From: an uncultured Bacilli bacterium
GTDB taxonomy: Bacteria; Bacillota_I; Bacilli_A; RF39; UBA660
Direction: 5' to 3'
NCBI GenBank assembly: GCA_947522695.1
Contig: CANNTX010000016.1
Coordinates: 1 to 24,277, forward strand
DNA length: 24,277 bases
The notes under the pieces: generated by a model
Seen by the model: the letters and a program-made list of their open reading frames with translations, nothing else
Database searches by the model: none
What the model was told of the DNA's origin: nothing
Shown here: positions 7,666-15,119 of the stretch, piece by piece
How the letters are laid out: the number at the start of each line of letters is the position of its first letter
Position numbering within the stretch: the stretch's first letter is position 1
Program-made: the position numbers and the translations under genes

Positions 7666-8149
7666 TTTTATTATAATTAAAGAAACAGTTAAATACTCCA
7701 AATTTTCTGAGGTTGACTTTATAAAATTATATTGTGCAATGAATTTTATATATGGTTATTCTCCAATTATAAATCATCACGAATTAGAAAAAAAGTTATA
7801 CACATTTTATTTATTACCTGAATTTAGAGATTTATTTCAAGATATATGTCCTAAAAAGGATTGTATTAATCCAGAAAATAGTTATTTAAATTTGGGCACT
7901 GCTTTGAATACAGCACAATTATTGGGACTGTTAATACCTATTAAAAGTACCGGAGAAATTAGATCAATTATTTCTTGTGATGAGAAAATAGCACAAGAAA
8001 TAATATCAAATACTGATACTGAAATAGTTACCAAAATGGCTACATTATTAGATCAATTTGCTATTATACAAGAGAATAAAGAAGTAGGTACAACATCAAT
8101 AAAAAGAAATATAAAAATTAGTCAAAATCATATTTTAGTAATGAAATAA
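7640..8149 (+). CDS. Unknown protein, possible non-standard start
   Basis: I do not recognise this protein of up to 169 residues. It is soluble, with no signal peptide, and has aromatic-rich helices early on (FIKLYCAMNFIYGYSP, IINHHELEKKLYTFYL) and two cysteines in CPKKDC. The conventional ATG at 7640 lies upstream of the predicted transcript start and has no RBS. The good SD AAGGAGA (7659-7665) points to a start at 7670-7678, where the codons are ATT, ATA, ATT; these would give a protein of 157-159 residues beginning at or near IKETVKYSK. The gene is followed 47 bases later by a HAD-like gene, and both lie between divergent rnj and the sigF-like gene. The pair looks like accessory or phage-derived cargo; this is inference. 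Confidence 0.6.
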   Translation: MIIFYLEGDFIIIKETVKYSKFSEVDFIKLYCAMNFIYGYSPIINHHELEKKLYTFYLLPEFRDLFQDICPKKDCINPENSYLNLGTALNTAQLLGLLIPIKSTGEIRSIISCDEKIAQEIISNTDTEIVTKMATLLDQFAIIQENKEVGTTSIKRNIKISQNHILVMK

Positions 8150-8196
8150 CAAATATATTGTCAATTTTTAAACATAAAAAAGAAAGGAATCAAAAA

Positions 8197-8610
8197 ATGA
8201 TAGATGAATATTTAGATAAAGAAAAGTCTTATAATAGACTAAAGGATGAATTTGAAAAACATAAAAAATTAATTATTGCATACGATTTAGATAGTACAGT
8301 TTTTGATTATCATCACACAAACGCTTCATATGAGATGGTCAAAGACCTAATTAGAAAATATAAAAATTATGCATATTTTATCGTATTTACATCTTCTGAA
8401 CCAAATAGATATGACGAAATAAAATCAATTCTTGAAAAAGAAAATTTACCATATAATTCAATAAATGATGATGCACCTTTTATTCCTTTTAGAGGAAGAA
8501 AAGTATATTATAATATATTGCTTGATGATAGAGCAGGATTAAATCAAACATATAATGAATTACTTAGATTATATAATGAGGTAATTAAAGACTTAGAAAC
8601 TGACAATTAA
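8197..8610 (+). CDS. HAD-like hydrolase, phage-type small form
   Basis: A 137-residue protein with the HAD-superfamily pattern: motif I IAYDLDSTVFD (DxDST, about residues 26-36), motif II in FIVFTSSEPNR (Thr after a hydrophobic strand, about 65-75) and an acidic C-terminal motif NILLDDRAGL (about 108-117). The FRGRKVYYNILLDDRAGL block resembles small HAD proteins found in phage genomes. HAD enzymes mostly remove phosphate from small molecules; the substrate is unknown. The ATG at 8197 has AAAGGA upstream. A TTG at 8158 would add 13 residues but has no RBS. A strong terminator follows the gene. Confidence 0.7.
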   Translation: MIDEYLDKEKSYNRLKDEFEKHKKLIIAYDLDSTVFDYHHTNASYEMVKDLIRKYKNYAYFIVFTSSEPNRYDEIKSILEKENLPYNSINDDAPFIPFRGRKVYYNILLDDRAGLNQTYNELLRLYNEVIKDLETDN

Positions 8611-8632
8611 TATAATTTTTTAAATTAAAACC

Positions 8633-8672
8633 AAAAGATAATAATAACACGATTTAATTATTATCTTTTTTT
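8633..8672 (+). terminator. Strong intrinsic terminator before the sigF-like gene
   Basis: A 13-bp perfect stem (8633-8645 with 8657-8669, core AGATAATAAT/ATTATTATCT) is followed by a T run. It ends the 7640-8610 transcription unit. Confidence 0.88.
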
Positions 8673-8673
8673 G

Positions 8674-8769
8674 TTTACACTTTATATTGTGTATATTTAT
8701 TAAATAATTTATAAATAAATTGCTACTAAACTAGTTATCTTAACACTATTTTACACACATACTTTACAC
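8674..8769 (+). repeat. Three TTTACAC repeats upstream of the sigF-like gene
   Basis: TTTACAC occurs at 8674-8680, 8750-8756 and 8763-8769. The first is half of an inverted repeat, TACAC-N8-GTGTA (8676-8693). The spacer 8673-8856 holds no gene I can see, only these repeats, a Spo0A box and promoter elements. The repeats could be protein binding sites or chance in AT-rich DNA. Confidence 0.35.
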
Positions 8770-8796
8770 AATAAATTATCATAAAAAGATATAGAT

Positions 8797-8836
8797 TGTC
8801 GAAGTTATTTAAGTGTCTTTCATAAAAAAGTATATT
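8797..8836 (+). promoter_or_regulatory. Spo0A box and -10 element of the sigF-like gene
   Basis: TGTCGAA at 8797-8803 is an exact Spo0A box. A -10-like TATATT lies at 8831-8836 with no good -35, which is usual for activator-dependent promoters. The predicted start near 8843 puts the box at about -46 to -40, a position suitable for activation. In Bacillus the spoIIA (sigF) operon is switched on by Spo0A from such sites. Confidence 0.6.
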
Positions 8837-8856
8837 ATTTTTGAAAGGAAGAAAAA

Positions 8857-9504
8857 ATGGAACAAGAAAAAATAATATTACAAAAGTATGAACCTTTAAT
8901 TTATAAGGTCGCCAAAAACTTTTACAACGTCGAGTTATGTGATTTATATCAAGCAGGAAGCCTGGGTTTAATTAAAGCCTATCGTAACTATAAGGAAAAT
9001 GTTGGAAAAAACTTTATTAACTTTGCCTATATGTATATTTATGGTGAAATGTTTGAGTTTGTAAATAATTCCCAAACTATTAAGTTAAATAAGGAATACT
9101 TACGGTTATCAAAATCAATTAAAAAAGCTATTACCCTGTTACAAGAAGAATTAGGTAGAACTCCAACAACAACTGAGTTAAGCGCATTTCTAGAAATAGA
9201 TGAAGAAACTATTATTAATATTTTAAATATTACCAAGGAATCCGTAAGTTTAGATGATAAAATAACTGATGATGGATCATCCTACATTGATACAATAGGG
9301 AAAACAATGGATCTAGATAGTCAAATTTTAATTAATGATTCCTTAGAAACTCTTAGTGATTTAGAAAGAAAAGTCGTTTTAAGCAGGTACTTCGAAGATT
9401 TAACACAAAGTGAAACTGCTAGTCTCTTAGGAATATCTCAAGTTAAAGTATCTCGAATTGAGAAAAAAGGTAAAGCCAAAATAAAAGAGTATATAAAAAG
9501 TTAA
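8857..9504 (+). CDS. sigF: Sporulation-type sigma factor, SigF-like
   Basis: A sigma-70 family factor of 215 residues, shorter than the usual ~250 of SigF. Region 2 is at about residues 8-70 (DLYQAGSLGLIKAYRNY is clear), region 3 at about 75-125 (LGRTPTTTELSAFLEI) and region 4 at about 165-215 (TQSETASLLGISQVKVSRIEKK). The region 4 helix is close to SigF/SigG. The -10-binding part of region 2 is divergent: NFINFAYMYIYGEMFEFV replaces the usual KFSTYAVPMIIGEIxRF. The N-terminal extension before region 2 is missing. It sits directly before spoVAC, as sigF precedes spoVA in Bacillus, and has a Spo0A box upstream. SpoIIAA and SpoIIAB are not present at this locus. The SigF assignment rests on position and region 4. 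Confidence 0.65.
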   Translation: MEQEKIILQKYEPLIYKVAKNFYNVELCDLYQAGSLGLIKAYRNYKENVGKNFINFAYMYIYGEMFEFVNNSQTIKLNKEYLRLSKSIKKAITLLQEELGRTPTTTELSAFLEIDEETIINILNITKESVSLDDKITDDGSSYIDTIGKTMDLDSQILINDSLETLSDLERKVVLSRYFEDLTQSETASLLGISQVKVSRIEKKGKAKIKEYIKS

Positions 9505-9530
9505 TTGGTTAATAATAAAAATGTGATTTT

Positions 9531-9968
9531 ATGGATAAAAATGAATATTTAAAAATTGTAAAAAAATTTACTCCCCATGAAGATAATCAAAAAGACTATA
9601 TCTTAGCGTTCATCTCTGGAGGAACTATTGGAATGACTGGTGAAATAATTCGTTTATTTTTAATAAACAATTGCCACGTTTCTAAACCAGATGCCACATC
9701 TTATGTAATCTTAATTGCAATATTTGTTTCCGCATTATTAACCTGCTTAGGAAAGTTTGATACAATTATTGAAAAATTTAAATCCGGAATAATCATTCCA
9801 ATTACCGGTTTTGCCCACAGTGTAACTTCATCCGCCCTAGATTATAAACACGATGGATTAATTACCGGTTTAGGCTCTAATTATTTTAAACTAGCTGGAA
9901 GTGTAATTTTATATGCCATCGTAAGTGGCTTCTTCATGGGAATATTAAAGGTGGTTCTAAATGTTTGA
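9531..9968 (+). CDS. spoVAC: Stage V sporulation protein AC
   Basis: SpoVAC is a mechanosensitive channel component in the spore inner membrane that moves dipicolinic acid during sporulation and germination. The 145 residues have about four membrane helices and the signature ITGFAHSVTSSALDYK (about residues 88-103) with GLGSNYFKLAGSVILY after it. Length is close to the family norm. The start at 9531 has only a weak GTGAT element in front, pairing with the distal part of the anti-SD. It is 26 bases after the sigF-like gene and overlaps spoVAD by 8 bases. In Bacillus the spoVA genes are read by SigG; I see no convincing SigG site here, so read-through from the sigma gene is possible. Confidence 0.95.
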   Translation: MDKNEYLKIVKKFTPHEDNQKDYILAFISGGTIGMTGEIIRLFLINNCHVSKPDATSYVILIAIFVSALLTCLGKFDTIIEKFKSGIIIPITGFAHSVTSSALDYKHDGLITGLGSNYFKLAGSVILYAIVSGFFMGILKVVLNV

Positions 9969-10899
9969 ATTTAAAAATGTTTATATTGATAAATTTTATA
10001 CAGTAGTAAGTAAAAAAGAAGCAAATGGTAATATTAAAAATCCTGATAAAGTAATGAATGATTACTATTATGGTGAAAAAACACCATTTAAATGTGAGGT
10101 TAAAATGTTAAATGAAGTAATAAATAATTTACCATCTTCTGATTTAGTAATTGCTTCTAATTTAGAAAACCAATTAGCAAGTTCTAACATTAGCATGAAA
10201 AATAGAAACATACCTTATATAGGACTATATTCAGCTTGTGCATCATTTTCCGGAGGAATAACTACATTATCAAATTTTATTGAAAGTAAAGCCATTAGCA
10301 AAGGAACCCTATTAATTAGTTCTCACAACTTAAATGCTGAAAAACAATTTAGATTTCCCGTTGAATATGGTGCTCCTAAAGTAAAAAGAAGTACTCAAAC
10401 TGCAACATGTGCAATTGGAATTCATTTAACAAACAAAAAAACAAACATTAAAGTTTTAAATGGAACAATCGGTAACGTTGTTGATTCATATGTTAAAGAT
10501 ACCTACAATATGGGTGCAGTAATGGCTCCGAGTGCATATGACTGCCTAATTAATCACCTAACTAAAACTAACACTACCATTAAAGATTATGATTTAATCG
10601 TAACAGGGGATTTAGGTAAAGTCGGTAGTAAAATTTTTAAAGAACTATGCACTAGAAATGGATACAAATTAAAAAATTACCTAGATGCCGGTGAAATTCT
10701 TTTTGGAGATACCAGTACTAGTGGAGCAAGTGGACCAGCTTGTTTACCACTTGTATATTTTTACAACTTAATAAATATCAAAAAATATAAAAAGGTACTT
10801 TTACTATCAACCGGATCCCTACACAATCCAGAAATGGTTAATCAAAAAGAAACTATACCTTCAATAACCAATGCATTAACAATCGAGGTGCAAAAATGA
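9961..10899 (+). CDS. spoVAD: Stage V sporulation protein AD
   Basis: SpoVAD is the thiolase-fold, dipicolinic-acid-binding subunit of the SpoVA channel on the spore inner membrane. The 312-residue protein is slightly shorter than the ~338 residues of Bacillus. Visible family blocks are YIGLYSACASFSGGI (about 81-95), FRFPVEYGAPKVKRSTQTAT (about 130-149), DLIVTGDLGKVGSKIF (about 211-226) and GASGPACLPLVYF (about 254-266). Cys88 sits where thiolases carry the active Cys, as in other SpoVAD. RBS is AAAGGTGG. The stop overlaps the start of spoVAEb (ATGA). Confidence 0.96.
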   Translation: MFEFKNVYIDKFYTVVSKKEANGNIKNPDKVMNDYYYGEKTPFKCEVKMLNEVINNLPSSDLVIASNLENQLASSNISMKNRNIPYIGLYSACASFSGGITTLSNFIESKAISKGTLLISSHNLNAEKQFRFPVEYGAPKVKRSTQTATCAIGIHLTNKKTNIKVLNGTIGNVVDSYVKDTYNMGAVMAPSAYDCLINHLTKTNTTIKDYDLIVTGDLGKVGSKIFKELCTRNGYKLKNYLDAGEILFGDTSTSGASGPACLPLVYFYNLINIKKYKKVLLLSTGSLHNPEMVNQKETIPSITNALTIEVQK

Positions 10900-11246
10900 C
10901 AATACTTTATTCCTTCCTGTTTTGTGGAACAATTTGTTTAATTAGTCAAATAATTATGAATAATTCTAAATTAACTTTTGGACATATAACCAGTATGTTT
11001 GTAGTTATAGGATCATTTCTAGGAGTATTTGGAATCTATGATAAAATAATATCAATTGTTGGAATAGGGGCCAATTTACCAATTATATCCTTTGGTAACA
11101 CCATAACCAATAGTGTTTACTATGGTTACATAAGTGATGGCTTTCTAGGCATCTTCAATAACTTGTTAGCCGGAGTATCGTTAGGAATATCAGCAACAAT
11201 TATCTTTTCTTTTATCTTAATTATTTTTTTCAAACCTAAAAATTAA
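10896..11246 (+). CDS. spoVAEb: Stage V sporulation protein AE (AEb form)
   Basis: The third SpoVA subunit here, a 116-residue membrane protein with three or four helices. Conserved parts are FLFCGTICLISQIIM at the start and GANLPIISFGNTITNSVYYG in the middle (about 57-76), followed by the GISATIIFSFILIIFFKP end. It overlaps spoVAD by four bases with GAGGTG as RBS. spoVAC-spoVAD-spoVAEb is the minimal conserved spoVA set in Clostridia and other Firmicutes, without spoVAA, AB, AEa or AF. A hairpin terminator overlaps its stop. Confidence 0.93.
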   Translation: MTILYSFLFCGTICLISQIIMNNSKLTFGHITSMFVVIGSFLGVFGIYDKIISIVGIGANLPIISFGNTITNSVYYGYISDGFLGIFNNLLAGVSLGISATIIFSFILIIFFKPKN

Positions 11247-11275
11247 TAGCAAAAAAATTTGCTATTTTATTTTTG
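11246..11275 (+). terminator. Terminator of the sigF-spoVA unit
   Basis: AATAGCAAA (11246-11254) pairs perfectly with TTTGCTATT (11259-11267), loop AAAA, followed by TTATTTTT. Confidence 0.85.
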
Positions 11276-11319
11276 CTGTGATATATTTTTTATATAATAT
11301 AAAAAGGTAGGTTATTAAA

Positions 11320-12222
11320 GTGGAGTATTTAAATGATGCATTTTTTAGTGAAATATCTATTTACTTAGGTATTATAGCTATTGTAATAAGTGTTATAAGT
11401 TTATTAACTATAATTGAACAATGGATTTTATTTAATAAATTAGGTGAAAAAGGTTGGAAAAGCATTATCCCTATATATAATGGATGGGTTTATCTAAAAT
11501 TAGGAGATTTACCCGGATGGTTAATTCTTTTACCAATTGCCAATGCGATAGGTTTAATTGTTGCATCATTTAACATTCCCAAAAAATTAAATAAATCATC
11601 TGCATTAGGACTTCTATATCTATTTATTCCTAATATCTATTATTTAGTTTTGATTATAGGAAGAACACCTAATAAATCAGAATCAATAAAAGAAATTGAT
11701 AGCGATAATAATAATCAAGAAACATTTGAAGCAACACCAGATATTAACACTCAGACAGTAGAAAAAACTCCAGAATTTGAAGAACAACCAGCTCTAAATA
11801 CAGAAGAAGTAATCAAACCAGAAACAACAATTTCAAATAATGCTTACATAAATATAGAAAAAGAAGAACCTGTTAAACAAGTTGATGAAGACATTATTAA
11901 CGCATTTGATATTCCTTTACCTGAAAAAACTGAAGACAAAACTGAAAGTTTAGAAATGATAGACACATTAACAAAATTAAAACAATCAGATATTCAAGAT
12001 GAATTATCAAAACAAAATAATGATAATAAAGATATTGAGGTATTTGACCAAACAGTAACTCCTATTGATAAAGATATATTAGAAGAGACTGTTGAACTAC
12101 CTAAAATGGTTAATGAAGAAATAAACAGTGGATTAAAAGCAACCAAACATTGTAATAATTGTGGCTTCGAAAATGAATATTCACAAAAAAATTGCTTAAT
12201 GTGTGGAACACCACTAGAATAA
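11320..12222 (+). CDS. DUF5684-like membrane protein with C-terminal zinc ribbon
   Basis: A 300-residue protein in three parts. Residues 1-115 have four hydrophobic helices with GEKGWKSIIPIYNGWVYLKL (42-61), the hallmark of small DUF5684-type membrane domains. Residues about 118-270 are an acidic, Glu/Asp/Asn/Thr-rich, probably disordered linker. The end is a zinc ribbon with CNNC (Cys278, Cys281) and CLMC (Cys292, Cys295). The start is GTG at 11320 with GGTAGG eight bases upstream. It has its own promoter region (TATAAT near 11294) and its own terminator. No function is known to me; the ribbon on a long tether could bind a cytoplasmic partner. Confidence 0.75.
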   Translation: MEYLNDAFFSEISIYLGIIAIVISVISLLTIIEQWILFNKLGEKGWKSIIPIYNGWVYLKLGDLPGWLILLPIANAIGLIVASFNIPKKLNKSSALGLLYLFIPNIYYLVLIIGRTPNKSESIKEIDSDNNNQETFEATPDINTQTVEKTPEFEEQPALNTEEVIKPETTISNNAYINIEKEEPVKQVDEDIINAFDIPLPEKTEDKTESLEMIDTLTKLKQSDIQDELSKQNNDNKDIEVFDQTVTPIDKDILEETVELPKMVNEEINSGLKATKHCNNCGFENEYSQKNCLMCGTPLE

Positions 12223-12247
12223 TTGGATATTAAAATCCAATTTTTAT
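12221..12247 (+). terminator. Intrinsic terminator before tdk
   Basis: AATTGGAT (12221-12228) pairs with ATCCAATT (12235-12242), loop ATTAAA, followed by TTT. It starts right at the upstream stop codon. Confidence 0.85.
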
Positions 12248-12276
12248 TTGCTATAAACTATGAAATAAGGTATATT
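12248..12276 (+). promoter_or_regulatory. Sigma-A promoter of tdk
   Basis: TTGCTA (12248-12253) and TATATT (12271-12276) are 17 bp apart. GAGGAAG follows as RBS for the ATG at 12299. Confidence 0.6.
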
Positions 12277-12298
12277 TATTAAAGAGGAAGTAATAAAA

Positions 12299-12835
12299 AT
12301 GATAAAGTTATATACAGGACCAATGTTTAGTGGAAAATCAGATGAATTATTAAAAGAATATGATAAAAAATATCATAAAAGTAAAATTTTATTATTTAAA
12401 CCAAAAATTGATACTAGAGATTATGGTCTAATTAAAACTAGAAATGATAAAGAAGTAGAAGCTATATTAATTAATGATTTAAGCGATATTTATAATTATT
12501 TATCAGATAAGATAACAACTATATTTATTGATGAAGCTAATTTCATGAAAGGGGATATTGCAGTACTAATCGATTTATCAATAAATAAAGATTTAGATAT
12601 ATTTATTGCTGGGCTTAATTTAACAAGTGAACTAAAACCATTTGGAATTATGCCTGAAATAATGGCAATATCTGATGAAATAGTCTTATTACATGCATCT
12701 TGTAATGATTGTAATAGAGACGCTTCATATACTTATTATAATGGTTCAAAAGATAGTGATATTTTAGTAGGAAATGATAATTATATCGCCCTTTGTCCTA
12801 AATGTTTAAGAAAAAGATTAACATTAAATAAATAA
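12299..12835 (+). CDS. tdk: Thymidine kinase, type II
   Basis: Phosphorylates thymidine to dTMP in the salvage pathway. The 178 residues show the Walker A loop GPMFSGKS (7-14), the catalytic FIDEANF block (76-82, Glu79 as base) and a zinc site from Cys135, Cys138, Cys166 and Cys169 (CNDC and CPKC), the type II architecture. The lasso segment between the zinc Cys pairs contains SYTYYNGSKDSDILVG, where the enzyme normally grips the thymine base. Length is slightly shorter than the ~190-residue average. The RBS is AGAGGAAG. No obvious terminator separates it from cse60. Confidence 0.94.
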   Translation: MIKLYTGPMFSGKSDELLKEYDKKYHKSKILLFKPKIDTRDYGLIKTRNDKEVEAILINDLSDIYNYLSDKITTIFIDEANFMKGDIAVLIDLSINKDLDIFIAGLNLTSELKPFGIMPEIMAISDEIVLLHASCNDCNRDASYTYYNGSKDSDILVGNDNYIALCPKCLRKRLTLNK

Positions 12836-12892
12836 CCATTTTAGACAAATTTCTTTCTTATATTTTGTTATAACAATAATAGGGAGGATAAT

Positions 12893-13072
12893 ATGCAAGT
12901 TAAAGTATTTGACGAATCTCATGAAAAAGATTTAGAAAACTCTGTCAATTCCTTTTTAAAAGAAGTTGATGACTTATTAGACATTAAGTACAGTGTTGCT
13001 ATAACCGCAGTTGGTGAAGAACAAATATATTGTTTTACTGCTATGATTATTTACCGCAATACATCTGAGTAA
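12893..13072 (+). CDS. Sporulation protein Cse60-like
   Basis: A 59-residue protein starting MQVKVFDESHEKDLENSVN and containing IKYSVAITAVGEEQIYCFTA before the end IIYRNTSE. This matches the Cse60 family (sporulation proteins of about 60 residues; the Bacillus member is made under SigE). Both halves, the KVFDExHEKDLE start and the EQIYCFxAxIIY end, are recognisable. The ATG at 12893 has a strong SD GGGAGG. It lies between tdk and a SpoVB/MurJ-type flippase gene, 19 bases before the latter, so the two may share a transcript. Its function is unknown in any organism to my knowledge. Confidence 0.8.
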   Translation: MQVKVFDESHEKDLENSVNSFLKEVDDLLDIKYSVAITAVGEEQIYCFTAMIIYRNTSE

Positions 13073-13091
13073 TTAGTAGAAAGGAAGAAGT

Positions 13092-14735
13092 ATGAAAAAG
13101 AACAGTTTTATATCTGGAACAATTATTTCAACTATTTCCATTGTCTTGGTAAAAATAATGGGAATGCTTTATGTTATTCCATTTTATAGTATTGTAGGTT
13201 CTCAAGGAGGAGCTCTTTATAGTTATGCCTATCAACTATATTTATTATTTTTAGGCGTTTCATCTGCTGGAATTCCCAATGCGATTAGTAAAGTAATAAG
13301 TGAATATAATTCTACAGGAAAATTAGAAGCTAAAACAAGAGCATATCATGTTGGTAAAAAAATAATATCTTATATTAGTATAGTTGCTTTTATTCTTTTA
13401 TTCGTATTTGCTGAAGAATTAGCAACCCTTTATTTAGGTAAGATAACAGGAGGAAATACTCCAGAAGATGCTGCCTTTGTAATTAGATGTGTCTCGTTTG
13501 CCGTATTAATAATACCACACCTTAGTGTAACAAAAGGTTACTTACAAGGTCATCAAGTATTTGCTCCATCTTCAACAGCCAATTTAATAGAACAAGCTGT
13601 AAGAATATTTGTCATCCTTGCTGGATCATACTTATCTTATAAAGTTTTTAATAGTTCATTATCTCTTGCTGTAGGAATAGCAGTATCTGGAGCGTTCTTT
13701 GGTGGATTATTTGCTTATATTTATTTAAGAAAAAAAATAAAAAAATATCAAAAAGAATTAGATTTAGATAAAAATCTTGAAAAAGACAATATTTCTAATA
13801 AAGAAATAACTAAAAAAATTATTAGCTATGCCGTTCCATTTGTAATTATTAATATAATCGTAGATATTTATAGCATCACTGATTCAATTCTTATATTAAA
13901 CACCTTAACCGGATTAGGCTATGTTGCCGAAGATGTTGAATTTATTGCTAGCTGTATTTCCACATGGGGATCTAAAATATGTATGGTAGTTAATGCAATT
14001 GCCATGGGAATGACAACATCACTAATTCCGAGTATAGTAGAAGCATATTCTACAAAAAATGTTGCTAATTTAAATAAAAGAATAAATGAAGCACTTCAAA
14101 TGGTAGTTTATATTTCCTTACCATTAACAATTGGTATATCAATTCTATCAACTCCAATATGGACAATCTTCTATAACACGAATGCTTATGGAGGATCAAT
14201 ATTAAAAATAACCATTTTTGGAGCTATGTTAGGAAATGTCGCTATGATTATATCATGCACTCTTCAAGGAATGAATAAATATAAACAAGTTTATTTAATG
14301 AATTTAATTGGTAGTTTAACAAATGCAATATTAGATGTACCATTAATGATTTTATTTAATAAATTAAATTTACCTACTTATTATGGTGCTAGTGTATCAT
14401 CTATTATAGGATATACAACATCAACATTAATTGGTTTAAAATATATTAATAAAGATAAAAATATTAGTTATAAAGAAACTATTAAAGTAATATTTAAAAG
14501 TTTAATTCCAGCATTATCAATGCTAGTAGTATTACTAATAATTAATAAATTTATCCCATTAGACGTCTATAAAAAATTTGATGCAATTATCTTAATTATA
14601 ATAAATGCTATAGTAGGCGGATTTATATATATATACTTATCATTTAAATTAAATATTCCATATCAAATATTTGGTAAAGAATACTTAAATAAAATAATAA
14701 AAAAACTTACCTTAGGTAAGTTAAAAATAGATTAA
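13092..14735 (+). CDS. MurJ/SpoVB-type polysaccharide or lipid II flippase
   Basis: A 547-residue MOP-superfamily membrane protein with about 14 helices. The N-terminus SGTIISTISIVLVKIMGMLYVIPF and GALYSYAYQLYLLFLGVSSAGIPNAISKVISEYN (about 37-70) are typical of the MurJ/YtgP and SpoVB branch, with the conserved G-xP-AISK segment. Such proteins flip lipid-linked cell-wall precursors across the membrane: YtgP is the vegetative lipid II flippase of Bacillus and SpoVB acts in spore cortex synthesis. Sequence alone does not separate these; the nearby cse60 favours a sporulation role, but genome-wide copies would have to be compared. RBS is AAAGGAAG. The stop overlaps the convergent gene by 4 bases. 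Confidence 0.88.
   Translation: MKKNSFISGTIISTISIVLVKIMGMLYVIPFYSIVGSQGGALYSYAYQLYLLFLGVSSAGIPNAISKVISEYNSTGKLEAKTRAYHVGKKIISYISIVAFILLFVFAEELATLYLGKITGGNTPEDAAFVIRCVSFAVLIIPHLSVTKGYLQGHQVFAPSSTANLIEQAVRIFVILAGSYLSYKVFNSSLSLAVGIAVSGAFFGGLFAYIYLRKKIKKYQKELDLDKNLEKDNISNKEITKKIISYAVPFVIINIIVDIYSITDSILILNTLTGLGYVAEDVEFIASCISTWGSKICMVVNAIAMGMTTSLIPSIVEAYSTKNVANLNKRINEALQMVVYISLPLTIGISILSTPIWTIFYNTNAYGGSILKITIFGAMLGNVAMIISCTLQGMNKYKQVYLMNLIGSLTNAILDVPLMILFNKLNLPTYYGASVSSIIGYTTSTLIGLKYINKDKNISYKETIKVIFKSLIPALSMLVVLLIINKFIPLDVYKKFDAIILIIINAIVGGFIYIYLSFKLNIPYQIFGKEYLNKIIKKLTLGKLKID
14694..14722 (-). terminator. Minus-strand terminator inside the flippase 3' end
   Basis: AACTTACCT (14704-14712) and AGGTAAGTT (14714-14722) form a perfect 9-bp stem with a one-base centre; on the minus strand it is followed by a T7 run. 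It ends the minus-strand gene while coding for the last residues of the flippase on the plus strand. Confidence 0.7.
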
Positions 14736-15058
14736 ACCATATACATATCATTATTAGAAGAGTTATAATCAGTACCATAGTTTAAAGAAGAATCACCCTC
14801 AAGTTTATTAAGTCTTGCTTCAATTCTATTTAATCTTCTTTCTACTTTAGATAGTCTTGAATCAATATCGGTATACATGTTGTTATTCATTCCACTCATG
14901 TTGTTCATGCCTGTATCTTGATAAGCTGGTCCTGCATAAAATTGGTTACTTGCACTAACTGCCTGATTAGGAACAAAGTTATTCATACCCATCCCCATGT
15001 TATTAGCAACTGGTCCATAACCATATCCTGAAAAGAAAGAATTACGATCCTTTTTCAT
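14732..15058 (-). CDS. Met/Asn/Gly-rich protein with coiled coil, possible spore-surface protein
   Basis: A 108-residue protein of unusual composition. Residues 1-60 are low complexity, rich in Met, Asn, Gly and aromatic residues (SGYGYGPVANNMGMGMNN, then PAYQDTGMNNMSGMNN). Residues about 63-90 form a regular amphipathic helix, IDSRLSKVERRLNRIEARLN, with hydrophobic residues every 3-4 positions, a likely coiled coil. The tail is Asn/Ser/Tyr-rich. There is no signal peptide. The SD is GAGGTGA. I recognise no family. Composition and surroundings recall spore coat or crust proteins, but that is inference only. Confidence 0.65.
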   Translation of the reverse strand: MKKDRNSFFSGYGYGPVANNMGMGMNNFVPNQAVSASNQFYAGPAYQDTGMNNMSGMNNNMYTDIDSRLSKVERRLNRIEARLNKLEGDSSLNYGTDYNSSNNDMYMV

Positions 15059-15119
15059 GTTTCACCTCTAAAATAATATATGTATAAAAAATAAAAAGTT
15101 TATTAAAGGAGTATCTAAA

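Noticed and set aside
8158..8196. TTG start at 8158 for the HAD-like gene.
   Set aside because: No SD in front; the ATG at 8197 has AAAGGA and the motif I spacing normal for small HAD proteins.
12907..12913. TGACGAA, a Spo0A-like heptamer in the cse60 start.
   Set aside because: It is inside coding sequence, codes for conserved residues and does not match the strict TGTCGAA.
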